A DNA stretch of 64,000 nt, taken from positions 118,985-182,984 of the forward strand of contig JAEZOB010000046.1 of assembly GCA_023414355.1 (NCBI GenBank), given 5' to 3'. Source of the DNA: Bacillota bacterium. Lineage in GTDB: Bacteria; Bacillota; Clostridia; Lachnospirales; Lachnospiraceae. The notes under the pieces were generated by a model, which saw only the letters and a program-made list of their open reading frames with translations, was not told the DNA's origin and searched no databases. Both the position numbers and the translations under genes were made by a program. This document shows positions 26,955 through 35,959 of this stretch, piece by piece; position 1 is the first letter of the stretch, and each line of letters begins with the position of its first letter.

Positions 26955-28217
26955 CTATAATTCTATGGAAAATTCCATTACCTGATCTGTCGCAGAATAG
27001 AATTCGCCGAAGCCCAAATCCTGTACCCGAATAATCCCGGTAGTCTTATCCTTACAGGTAACATTAACTAAAAGCCTTGTCATACGATCCGGTCTCTCCG
27101 GTAACTTCGTCAAATGTATCTTTTCTCTGACTACCTCCCTGTTTAGCATGCTTTTCAAAATAAGCTCAAGCTCCGGTTCTCCCTCAGGGATCACTTCGAT
27201 GTTTTGATCTACCTCATACCAGTTCATACCTGCTTCCGCCAGAATGACATCTGTATACTTTGTATCCCGATATACCCTGATTCCTACAGTGCTGGTAATC
27301 ATATCATCATTTAGCAAAAGAATATCCGTAAGCTTAGTATCTCCGGATAGCTCCTTTGCAGCATAGCATGCTCCTTTGGTAAATAGATTCTGTCCGAGGA
27401 AGATTCTGCGTCCTGCACATAGCTTCTGCATCGCTTCGTCAGCCCATCCCCCATCAAAGCCTCTTCCCGTAAAATATAGAGTTGTGACGATTTGTTTATA
27501 GAGTGCTGTATTGGCTATGTTCTCAAAGATATAAGCAGGAATTGATTCCTTGTTCTTTAGCATTGTATAGTTCAATTTTTCCGTATAATCCGCCTTACTC
27601 AAGCTTGCGATCACAGGCTTACCTCTGCGGTTCATCTTGATCTGATAATAGAGTAAGGACTCCTCACTGAAATCAAAGAGACCGACGTCATTCATCCATA
27701 GGGCCTTGTTCTGACTTAAGGCATAATACAGATAAGCACCGGCATGACTCAGGACAAGTACTCTATCCTTCTCCAGTCCGAGAGCGGATAATGCAGTATA
27801 AATGCCCTCGACTAGTACCGGGTCCGTAATGCGTACCGTAACAACCAGTTTCGTAATCTGCTCCGTGGGGAAATACTGCTTCACCAGAGTCAGGGTTTTC
27901 CGTAAGAATTTCTCCAGAAGAGTTACTCCATCAAAGCTTTCTCCGAATAACTCGACCTTCTCGCCTGATACCAGCTTTTCCAGCAGATGATTGATTAATA
28001 CACCTGCTCCGGAGGCGGCACAGCAAATCGCGTCCTCACCGAATAACCATTGCTTCGAATCGCTTTTTACACATAATGCGGTAGGGATCACATTTAATTC
28101 ATCCTCTTCCCTCATACCGATAGAAATCGGTTCAAAGGTCTTATAGCTGTAGCAGGTCATCTGGGAAAAATCATCACATAAATCATACCCTACAATCAAT
28201 TTTCTCGATGCATCCAT
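26955..28217 (-). CDS. Hsp70/actin-fold (ASKHA-like) protein of unknown function (second gene of cluster)
   Basis: 420 aa. The N-terminus KLIVGYDLCDDFSQ looks like the phosphate-1 loop of the actin/Hsp70 superfamily. LFDFSEESLLYY around residue 180 fits the phosphate-2 strand, and YFTGRGFDGGWADEAM with GRRIFLGQNLFTKGACYAA (about 250-290) fits the adenosine-binding motif and the following connect helix. The usual catalytic glycines are partly replaced, so ATPase activity is not certain. The C-terminal ~100 residues look like a beta domain. It resembles what I recall as DUF5716 of Lachnospiraceae (memory, unchecked). AAGGAGAGG precedes the ATG; it sits 15 bp after the 1181-aa gene. Confidence 0.82.
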   Translation of the reverse strand: MDASRKLIVGYDLCDDFSQMTCYSYKTFEPISIGMREEDELNVIPTALCVKSDSKQWLFGEDAICCAASGAGVLINHLLEKLVSGEKVELFGESFDGVTLLEKFLRKTLTLVKQYFPTEQITKLVVTVRITDPVLVEGIYTALSALGLEKDRVLVLSHAGAYLYYALSQNKALWMNDVGLFDFSEESLLYYQIKMNRRGKPVIASLSKADYTEKLNYTMLKNKESIPAYIFENIANTALYKQIVTTLYFTGRGFDGGWADEAMQKLCAGRRIFLGQNLFTKGACYAAKELSGDTKLTDILLLNDDMITSTVGIRVYRDTKYTDVILAEAGMNWYEVDQNIEVIPEGEPELELILKSMLNREVVREKIHLTKLPERPDRMTRLLVNVTCKDKTTGIIRVQDLGFGEFYSATDQVMEFSIEL

Positions 28218-28232
28218 AGAACCTCTCCTTGC

Positions 28233-31200
28233 TTAGTTGATTTGTCTAAAGCATGCGTCAATCATATATTTACTCTTCACATAATTCTCCATCAGAGTCA
28301 GAAGTGTATTCTCATCCTTTACTTCCATAGCCATCAGCATCAGATTGATCTGATTGTAATTACTGTCATCCTCCTCCGGGGCTTCACAATCATACTGGGT
28401 ATGCAGACTTTCTGTGACGCTGGACCCATCTGAAGTCTCCTCCGTAATATAATACTGGAGAGCTTCATGATAAAACAAGATGAATTCTTTCACGTGAATT
28501 CCCATAAAGGTATTATTCATCCTTTGGGTACTGTACTCCTGCTCCTGATCCTTAAGCAGTCGATAGTGAATATAAACCTGCTTTCTCGGATCAGTGATAT
28601 AAGTGATATAACACTTATCCAGTATTCGCTCCGGCAAAGCTACCTGCTTCCGATAACTCAGGAAAAAAGGTATGATGATGCCCTTTTTTACAAGACGGTC
28701 TATTTGATATTCTATAAAGTGCACCTCATTTTCTGTCAGCTTCTTCACTGCACTGTTATATTTTAGCCAGGCAAGCAGGCAAATATCGTTCTCTTCGTAG
28801 TTTAACTCCCTTTTCATGATCGGGAAAAGCTCCGCATTTATGACATGCAGATGCACCAGATAATGATATGCATAGAAGGACAGAAATGCTCGAACAAGCA
28901 TATGATTGGTGACTTCCCTGTAATACTCGCAAAATACCTGGAAGCTTTCCTCCAGATAACCTTCCGTATAAAGCATCTGTGTCAAAAGACGTTCCTCTAA
29001 TCGGTGCGTATTTATCTCAAAGCCCTTTGCTGCTTTCCAGAGTTTAAACATCTCCCGGGTCGCACCGTCATAATAATTAACCAGATAACGAAGAATTGCT
29101 TCGTCATATTTATTATGGAAGAAAACATAATAGCACAAATCCACCATTAATTCATTTCTGCATTCCGCATCCGGTGTCAGCATCCAGCCGGAGCACATCT
29201 TCACTAACCTATTAATCGTGATTCCCTCAAAGCCAAAGCTCTGAAGCGCCTCCATAGCTTTATGGTACAGGGAGCGAGTCACCATATACTCAAGATACCT
29301 GATACGATCGATGGGCTTTGCTGCGTTCAATTCTATCTGGTCTAAATAAAACTCCAGTTGTTCGTCCTGATAATTCTCATAATAATACTCCACCAGTGTC
29401 TGACAGCATTCTGTTGCATACTCCTTCGTTAACCCCTCAATCTGCAATACCTTCTTACGTAGCGCGATGGCACCCTCATTGATAATACGATAGCTCTGAT
29501 ACCGATCAAAAAGATGCAGCAAAAGCATAACATGATTACTGTATTCCAGACAGTGGTTCTCGTACTCTTCTGTTGCCAGATAGGGTGTTACTGTATAATC
29601 TACTGATTCAACATATCGGTTTCCAAAGCTGTCCATAAGGAAGATTTCAGCATTGGTGGTAAAAAGATCAATCTGAGCATAACCCTGAAGCAGAGACTGC
29701 GTTTCTTCTGTTTCCAGTTCCTTATGGATTATTGTAACACCGATCATATTAGGATTATCACAGAAGAGTTCATGGCGATAAAGCACATAGGGCAAATGTC
29801 TGGATAATTCTGCATTCAGTGTATTTTTATTCAGGAATTCTTTATAAAGCACAGCAAGATCTCGGCTAATCTGGTGCAGCTCCAACATTTTTATCGCAAA
29901 GATTTCCATACGTTTTAAATACGTACGGTAGATAGACTCGTTCGTATCCTTATTCTTAACGATATTGGCATATAAGAATGCCTTTTTTGTATCACTTAAA
30001 TTACTATTGTAGATAAAATACAGCAATACCGGTGCCGCTAAGGATGCTTCCATTGTCTGGCTTACTGAGTACATGTAATATTCATAAAGCTCCGTGATTC
30101 GCAGCTGCGCCTCCACTCCGAGTCGATACCATTCAAAATATTTCTCTTCCTTCTTCATTCCTTTTATCAGAATGCAGCAAATCGCGGACAGCATCTCCGG
30201 GTCATCAAATTCGTCATACAATTTAACTAATCCTTGAAAGATCAGGGGATGGAAGCTCTTTCTTTTATTGGAAAGGTAAGTGTACTGACCGGCAAGTTCC
30301 TTAGATATGATCCAGTTCTTAATTCCGTAGTTCATTACCTGTAGCTCAAAATCATTCAATTCCCGCAATAATACCGGTTCTTGATTGTAGATACATACTG
30401 CCTCATAATAAAGGATTGGACTATGGCAGCCAGCTTCAAACTGTTCCTTGATGTCATTCAGCTTCTTACTGGAAGCCTTGGAATAACCGCTGTCCATATT
30501 CAGCAGAAACCAAAGAATTCTCCAATCCGTATTACCGTTCTCATAGTAAAAACGGATTGTATCGGCCGCGTCTCTGATCGCGCTCTCATCTTTATAAAAC
30601 AAAGCCTTCAGATAAAGGTAAGCACAATATTCATAAACCGATCTGCGTCTCAACATGGCCTCACTCAGGGTAAAATCCCCAAGCAGCTCTTCCGAAAGCT
30701 TTGTCTTACCTGAAATAATCGCAAGATGTGTCTTTAACAGTTCCTTCAATATACTATTAGGCATGTCCTGCAGCTCGTTCAGAATCGACTCAGTCTCTTC
30801 CATATAACTCATCAAATTGATTCGATCCAGTCGAAAATTCAGGTAGTTAGCCATCATACCGAATTCCAGCTTTTGTCGCATTCGTTTCTCAGAAGTTCTA
30901 TTACATTCTTTTTTGCATTTACATCTGATATCAATGGTAATTGTCTGATAAGCCGTCTTGATCCAGATATGGCCAAAATTATTACCAGCCTTCAGAAACT
31001 CCGGATCAATGGAGAAGGAAACCTGATTGGTATTGCCAATAAACCTGTCCGCCCAGAGAAATTTCTGCTCCAGCTGAATAAACGACACATCCGTGCTTAC
31101 TCTAATCTCCGCAAAGCCCCAATGATCCTTAGTCAATGTAATTCGATCCGTGATTCCCTCCTCGGAAACCACATAATCTACTTGGGTCTTATCAACTACG

Positions 31201-31778
31201 AGCCGTATCATTGCTTTCTTATGAATTGCTATCAGAAATTCCTCCAATGCCTGACTTGTCGAAAGACTTTTGATTAAATAACGATAAATATATCGATAGC
31301 GTTCTTCATTCGATAGAAAGATTGTTTCAAAATCCTCCTGTTTGAACACCTTTTTTGCCTCTGACCAATCCATTCTGGCCAGATTGGTAAATTGAAATAA
31401 ATCCTTAATCTTTCCCAATGAGGTTACCACATTGGCAATTTCTATCTGTACATAAAAAGGAAGCGTCTTTTCACCGTAATCAGTGATGATACAGACGTCT
31501 CCCTGTAAAGTCTCTCCAGCCTTCAAAAAGGATGCATCAAAGCAATAGTGAATGGTGTTAGCGACACCACAAAAGGAAGGTGTCTTAATCTGCAACAAAC
31601 GGCTGGAGGAGTATACTCTTCCCTCCATGCTATGCTCGGCACTGTTGCTGATGGTAAAGCTACCTTCAAAAATCTTGCCCGCTTCTACTGTGATCTTTAT
31701 TTCCTCGTCGGTCAGGCATATAAAAGGAAGCTCATATTCAAAAATCCCTTTTGAAAACTTCTCGATCTTATCCTTCAA
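28233..31778 (-). CDS. 1181-aa beta-domain/helical-repeat protein of unknown function (first gene of cluster)
   Basis: Residues ~20-115 and ~185-290 are two predicted beta-sandwich segments that look like internal duplicates; each ends with an F/I-D-x-x-FLKAG motif (FDASFLKAGETLQG and IDPEFLKAGNNFGH). From ~300 to ~1110 the chain is almost entirely helical with Tyr/Leu-rich pairs, suggesting a TPR-like superhelix. No signal peptide or membrane span is seen, so it is probably cytosolic. I recall a similar family named DUF5717 from Lachnospiraceae (memory, unchecked). The start is a TTG at 31778 with GGGGTG upstream; no in-frame ATG fits better. It heads the four-gene operon. Confidence 0.85.
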   Translation of the reverse strand: MKDKIEKFSKGIFEYELPFICLTDEEIKITVEAGKIFEGSFTISNSAEHSMEGRVYSSSRLLQIKTPSFCGVANTIHYCFDASFLKAGETLQGDVCIITDYGEKTLPFYVQIEIANVVTSLGKIKDLFQFTNLARMDWSEAKKVFKQEDFETIFLSNEERYRYIYRYLIKSLSTSQALEEFLIAIHKKAMIRLVVDKTQVDYVVSEEGITDRITLTKDHWGFAEIRVSTDVSFIQLEQKFLWADRFIGNTNQVSFSIDPEFLKAGNNFGHIWIKTAYQTITIDIRCKCKKECNRTSEKRMRQKLEFGMMANYLNFRLDRINLMSYMEETESILNELQDMPNSILKELLKTHLAIISGKTKLSEELLGDFTLSEAMLRRRSVYEYCAYLYLKALFYKDESAIRDAADTIRFYYENGNTDWRILWFLLNMDSGYSKASSKKLNDIKEQFEAGCHSPILYYEAVCIYNQEPVLLRELNDFELQVMNYGIKNWIISKELAGQYTYLSNKRKSFHPLIFQGLVKLYDEFDDPEMLSAICCILIKGMKKEEKYFEWYRLGVEAQLRITELYEYYMYSVSQTMEASLAAPVLLYFIYNSNLSDTKKAFLYANIVKNKDTNESIYRTYLKRMEIFAIKMLELHQISRDLAVLYKEFLNKNTLNAELSRHLPYVLYRHELFCDNPNMIGVTIIHKELETEETQSLLQGYAQIDLFTTNAEIFLMDSFGNRYVESVDYTVTPYLATEEYENHCLEYSNHVMLLLHLFDRYQSYRIINEGAIALRKKVLQIEGLTKEYATECCQTLVEYYYENYQDEQLEFYLDQIELNAAKPIDRIRYLEYMVTRSLYHKAMEALQSFGFEGITINRLVKMCSGWMLTPDAECRNELMVDLCYYVFFHNKYDEAILRYLVNYYDGATREMFKLWKAAKGFEINTHRLEERLLTQMLYTEGYLEESFQVFCEYYREVTNHMLVRAFLSFYAYHYLVHLHVINAELFPIMKRELNYEENDICLLAWLKYNSAVKKLTENEVHFIEYQIDRLVKKGIIIPFFLSYRKQVALPERILDKCYITYITDPRKQVYIHYRLLKDQEQEYSTQRMNNTFMGIHVKEFILFYHEALQYYITEETSDGSSVTESLHTQYDCEAPEEDDSNYNQINLMLMAMEVKDENTLLTLMENYVKSKYMIDACFRQIN

Positions 31779-31840
31779 TCTATCACCCCAAGCTGTTATT
31801 TTACCGGTTTGGAAACACTATCCTTTTGACACTTAATCTA

Positions 31841-31869
31841 TTTGCATTTTCAGAAATATTAGCTATAAT
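31841..31869 (+). promoter_or_regulatory. Sigma-A promoter for the aminotransferase gene
   Basis: TTTGCA (31841-31846), 17-bp spacer, TATAAT (31864-31869). The resulting leader would include the two-hairpin repeat at 31874-31939. Confidence 0.65.
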
Positions 31870-31873
31870 ATTT

Positions 31874-31939
31874 ATCATGAACAAAAAGCATGTTCATGAT
31901 CATATAGCTCCAATCGGAATTTACAAACAAGTTTGTAAA
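31874..31939. repeat. Two-hairpin intergenic repeat, copy B
   Basis: Hairpin ATCATGAAC...GTTCATGAT (31874-31900), shared linker TAGCTCCAATCGG, then TTTACAAAC/GTTTGTAAA. It matches the repeat at 9320-9385. A further hairpin GTAAACGTAAG/CTTACGTTTAC-like follows to ~31961. It would form the 5' leader of the aminotransferase mRNA. Confidence 0.75.
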
Positions 31940-32036
31940 CGTAAGCTTACTTACGTTTACTCATTTTCGCTTAACGTCATTATAATTCAACAACGAAAAA
32001 AAATCCAGTATTTATCATAAATCGGGAGGGTTTTGC

Positions 32037-33134
32037 ATGATTAAGCATTCAGATCATTTTCACGGAAGCGACTTGGAAACAATTGAGAAGGTTTATGGCA
32101 TAAAAAAAGAGGATATCGTCAGCTTTTCCGCCAATGTGAATCCCCTGGGAATATCGCCAAAGCTTAAGACTACGCTGTCTGAACGAGTCGATGCAATCAT
32201 GAGCTATCCTGACCGGGAATATACCTCACTCCGCAGAAAGATAGCTGACTATGTGCATACGGATCTCGAGAATATCCTTGTGGGAAACGGCTCCACGGAA
32301 TTGATTTCCCTGTTTATTCAGATTAAGCATCCAAAAAAAGCATTAATTATCGGTCCTACGTATTCGGAATATGAGCGAGAGGTATCTCTTGGCGGCGGAA
32401 CTACCCGTTACTATCGATTGGAAGAAGAGAATAATTTCATTCTGGATATCCCTGCTCTCGAAGAGGAATTGACTTCAGATGTGGATCTTCTCGTCATCTG
32501 TAATCCGAATAATCCAACCTCCTCAGCGATTACCAGAAATGATATGCGCAAAATCCTGGATATCTGCAAGCAGAAGGGGATCTTTGTCATGATTGATGAA
32601 ACCTACGTGGAGTTTGCCGAGGATATCGCAAAAATAACCTCCGCCCCTCTGACCGGCTATTATAACAATGTGATTATTCTTCGCGGTATCTCTAAGTTCT
32701 TTGCAGCTCCGGGACTTCGTCTCGGATATGCCATCTGCGGAAATACCGATTTGATTAAGGAAATCGACCAACGTAAGAATCCCTGGACAATCAATAGTCT
32801 GGCAGCCATTGCAGGCGAGATCATGTTCACGGATGAAGATTATATCAAAGCGACTCGCTCCCTGATTGCCAAGGAACGGGCCCGTATCTGCAAACTGCTG
32901 GACAGCTGCAGCAATGTGAAATATTATCCTCCGACGGCTAATTTCATCCTTGTGAAGATCCTGAAGGAGGAGGTCACCTCCATGGATTTGTTTGAAGCAG
33001 CCATCCGCAAGGGCTTGATGATCAGGGATTGTTCTACCTTTCCCTTTCTGAATAATAAGTTCATCCGTTTCTGTTTCATGACACCGGAGACAAATGACGC
33101 ACTGCTTAACATTCTGCTGGAGATCTTAAGATAA
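32037..33134 (+). CDS. PLP-dependent class I/II aminotransferase, CobD/HisC-like
   Basis: 365 aa. The N-terminus (HFHGSDLETIEKVYGI, then SFSANVNPLGISP) resembles L-threonine-phosphate decarboxylase CobD. The PLP lysine is in GISKFFAAPGLRLGYA, with the CNPNNPTS and MIDETYVEF strands expected of fold-type I. No cobalamin or histidine genes lie nearby, so its substrate cannot be chosen between threonine phosphate, histidinol phosphate and a related amine. GGGAGGG precedes the ATG. Monocistronic, divergent from the four-gene operon. Confidence 0.9.
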   Translation: MIKHSDHFHGSDLETIEKVYGIKKEDIVSFSANVNPLGISPKLKTTLSERVDAIMSYPDREYTSLRRKIADYVHTDLENILVGNGSTELISLFIQIKHPKKALIIGPTYSEYEREVSLGGGTTRYYRLEEENNFILDIPALEEELTSDVDLLVICNPNNPTSSAITRNDMRKILDICKQKGIFVMIDETYVEFAEDIAKITSAPLTGYYNNVIILRGISKFFAAPGLRLGYAICGNTDLIKEIDQRKNPWTINSLAAIAGEIMFTDEDYIKATRSLIAKERARICKLLDSCSNVKYYPPTANFILVKILKEEVTSMDLFEAAIRKGLMIRDCSTFPFLNNKFIRFCFMTPETNDALLNILLEILR

Positions 33135-33183
33135 GCTTCTCATGAATCACTCTGTTAACTAATAAAATATGTTTATATGAAAC

Positions 33184-33213
33184 AGGAGGGAGATGTAATC
33201 TACCCTCCTTTCA
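33184..33213 (+). terminator. Hairpin after the aminotransferase gene
   Basis: AGGAGGGAGAT pairs with ATCTACCCTCCT with one bulge; the following T run is weak (TTTCATGTT). Confidence 0.55.
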
Positions 33214-33269
33214 TGTTCATAATTAATTTTGTAAGTAACACTTATTTGAGATTATGCTCATGATGATAG

Positions 33270-34232
33270 CTATATTTTCTCTATTCCTATCAGCGATATC
33301 AGGAACATGATGATCAGGAAAGCGATCATTCCGAAGGAGCTTAAAGCATGCTTTAAGCCAAAGGCTTTATTTAACTTGAAATATGTAGCGATCTCCTTGC
33401 GTTTTATGAAGAAGATTATCAATGCGCACAAACCGAAGAACCCCAGTATAGAATAAAATATAATAGTCTGTGTTGAGATACTTAATCCGGTGACAGCATA
33501 GGACAGCAAATCATTGAACAGGCAATTATTGATCACGTGAAGTACGATTGCCCATTTGAGAGAATACTCCATTGCAACATAACCAAGGACAGCACCTACT
33601 AAGAAGGCAAAGATCCCTTGCACCAGATTACCATGATACGCTCCGAAGATAATAGCAGAAACTACGATAGCCAGTTGCTTCCCATATCTCTCCAACCCTC
33701 TCATCACGAGACCTCGGAAGATGATTTCCTCGACAATTGGTCCAAAGATTGAAGCATAAAGAAACATGGAAATTGTTGTACTTTCCGAACTGGCACTCTC
33801 AATTGCACTTCGGAGCGTATAACCAAACAAATTAAAAAGCTTTTCTGCACCGGAGTCGATTAACATACTGACTAACTGCACACTCATAAAGCAACAAAGA
33901 AGCATAAAAAAATCTGACCAACGCATGGCTTTGTTGACTACCGTCAGCTTTTTTCGTACCACTCCCTTACATAATAGAAATAAAATCGGAAGACCAATTA
34001 ATATATTAATCAGATACGGAACTCCTGTCTCAAACATATCTTTATCAATTGAAGTCATAATTTCATCAATTGTCTTCCCTCTTATAATTGATCCTATCGT
34101 AAAATACCCGATGATATAAAATAGAAAGGCGATGAAACCAATCAACAGGTATAACAGAAGTCCCCCGGTAAACAGATTGACATCCTTTTTAATCAACTTT
34201 CTGTCATCAAGTTCTAACACTTCACCGTCCAT
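33270..34232 (-). CDS. CPBP-family intramembrane metalloprotease
   Basis: 320 aa with about eight hydrophobic spans. The CPBP (CAAX protease/Abi) catalytic motifs are intact: EEIIFRG (motif 1, about residue 166) and GAYHGNLVQG (motif 2), followed by a third helix with the Asn of HVINNCLFN. Members cleave or process membrane-associated peptides; in Firmicutes some give bacteriocin immunity. GAGGAGGAAG precedes the ATG. It is monocistronic with no bacteriocin gene in sight. Confidence 0.92.
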   Translation of the reverse strand: MDGEVLELDDRKLIKKDVNLFTGGLLLYLLIGFIAFLFYIIGYFTIGSIIRGKTIDEIMTSIDKDMFETGVPYLINILIGLPILFLLCKGVVRKKLTVVNKAMRWSDFFMLLCCFMSVQLVSMLIDSGAEKLFNLFGYTLRSAIESASSESTTISMFLYASIFGPIVEEIIFRGLVMRGLERYGKQLAIVVSAIIFGAYHGNLVQGIFAFLVGAVLGYVAMEYSLKWAIVLHVINNCLFNDLLSYAVTGLSISTQTIIFYSILGFFGLCALIIFFIKRKEIATYFKLNKAFGLKHALSSFGMIAFLIIMFLISLIGIEKI

Positions 34233-34513
34233 AGCTTCCTCCTCTTCCGATTATATGCGTACTCAAATAGAATGCTGCCTAAATTTATTATCAGTATTCA
34301 TACTATCTGCTTCTCAGAGACAATTGTTTCCTTATATTACCACATGGCCTAAAAATCTGCAACCCGTATTACGGTTATAAGAAGACCATCTTTAATAAAT
34401 CATGCTTACTTACTCTGTAAAATATGTCATAGTATTTTCCAATAATATACTGTATAATGACCTTTATAACATGAATCGGATTTCTTTTGAAAATGAAGAT
34501 TGGAGGTTGGTAA

Positions 34514-35209
34514 ATGCTGATGACAAAAGATAATAAAAGATTAATGATATCCCTTTGCATTATTTTCTTAGCCGTAGCCTTATCCTATCAGTTGCCCCAT
34601 GATTCCTACTCAATCCTCCAATATGCAATTCATCCAATAAAAATAGGTAACAGCATCTTATACTTGGACAGTATCCTATGTCTGATCCTGTTGATTATCG
34701 GAATATCCGGGGTTTTGACCGCAGAAAGGTTTCGAAGAAGCGTTAAATTTTTAAGACTGCTTTTTATCCTTTTTATTCTAATCCCTCTCATGGGTTTGGT
34801 TATAGATTTTGCCAGAATAACTTATCATACTGTCGCAAGGGACGGTATTCATTCTGTGGATTTGAAAGATACTGAGCTTTCGCTTGTTCAGTTGAATAAT
34901 TCTACTATCATTAATGTACATCTTGTGCTACGGAATTACAGTCTTAGTAATCAAGAGTTCGGCATACGCGTCTATCTTCCTTAAACATTAAGTGAATATA
35001 CCGGAAAAGAGTGTTATGAATTCAATACAAAGCATCAGGTAAAAAACTATACATATCGCGATAATATAGTAAACGAGAGTATTCTGATCGACTCGCCAAG
35101 CACCGATGCTGTCGTCAACCTGCCTCCCGTCAAATGGAAGTCCGAGGATATGAAATTCGAATTATTTGATGAGCAAGGTGCAGTAAGTATTATCCGGCAT
35201 GGTTCATAA
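34514..35209 (+). pseudogene. Membrane protein gene split by a single in-frame stop
   Basis: The reading frame begins at ATG 34514 (GGAGG upstream) and encodes two to three hydrophobic helices and a soluble tail. A TAA at 34982-34984 ends it after 156 codons. The same frame then runs open for another 74 codons (beginning TLSEYTGKECYEF, ending SIIRHGS) to TAA at 35207-35209, with good codon character and no start. Read through, the product would be ~231 aa with a beta-rich C-terminal domain of the kind that reads RNYSLSNQEFGIRVYLP. The simplest view is one nonsense mutation in an otherwise intact gene. I do not recognise the family. The region 35210-35360 holds nothing clear. Confidence 0.75.
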
Positions 35210-35365
35210 AGTATATACCATTCTTCTATTCATAAGGGTTATGAATTTCACCGATTAAGCATAGATTACGGTTCTTATGTATAAGGTGAAGTTCAGATAC
35301 CCCTTTTTATCGAACTCTTTTCGTGCCTCTTCACAATCTTATGAAAAAATTAAGATTTATAGTGA

Positions 35366-35426
35366 TTGACATCTAGATTCCATGTGCTATAATACATTCT
35401 ATTCATTAATTAGGTGCCTAATTAAT
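35366..35426 (+). promoter_or_regulatory. Promoter and candidate MarR operator of the ABC exporter operon
   Basis: TTGACA (35366-35371), 16-bp spacer, TATAAT (35388-35393). Just downstream is the dyad ATTAATTAGG-TG-CCTAATTAAT (35405-35426), well placed to block the promoter when bound by the MarR protein encoded next. Confidence 0.85.
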
Positions 35427-35499
35427 TTGGGATAAAAATATTCATCACTACTTCATACATTTTGGAGGAAATTGATTTAAGGAGGAGATATCGGAAATA

Positions 35500-35922
35500 A
35501 TGAAAAATGAAATAAAACAGATCCTGGGAACCTTCTCAGAAATCGCGAAACTACTGCATCAACGTACCTATCATAAAGTGGGGGATAAGCATGTCTATCC
35601 CGGTCAGCCTAAGTTACTTTCTTTGATCAGAGCTCATGAGGGAATCACACAGAAGGAATTGTCCAGTAAAAATTGCGTGAAACCCGCTACCATCACAGGT
35701 ATGCTGAGTAAACTGGAAGCCCATCATTTAGTTTATCGGGAACCTGATGAAGCAGATAAACGAATCATGCGTGTCTATCTCACGGAGGAGGGACGAAAAT
35801 TCGCGGAGCATTCCGATTCCTTAATTGAGAAAATGACAGATCAGCTCTTTCAAGGCTTTAGCGAGGAGGAATTACATACCCTGCTGCAACTGATAGAAAA
35901 GGCACGTAACAACCTGAAATAA
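35500..35922 (+). CDS. MarR-family transcriptional regulator
   Basis: 140 aa. A winged helix-turn-helix (QKELSSKNCVKPATITGMLSKLE, then wing REPDEADKRIMRVYLTEEG) sits between dimerisation helices. It is first in an operon with two ABC exporter genes (37-bp gap) and is probably their drug-responsive repressor acting at the 35405-35426 dyad. AAGGAGGAG lies ~15 nt before the ATG, a rather long spacing. Confidence 0.93.
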   Translation: MKNEIKQILGTFSEIAKLLHQRTYHKVGDKHVYPGQPKLLSLIRAHEGITQKELSSKNCVKPATITGMLSKLEAHHLVYREPDEADKRIMRVYLTEEGRKFAEHSDSLIEKMTDQLFQGFSEEELHTLLQLIEKARNNLK

Positions 35923-35959
35923 CTACCCTAACACACCTTGAAGCAAGAAAGGAAAATAT

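Noticed and set aside
32037..33134. Assignment as cobD of cobalamin synthesis
   Set aside because: The N-terminus is CobD-like, but no other cobalamin gene is in the window, so the call was kept at family level.
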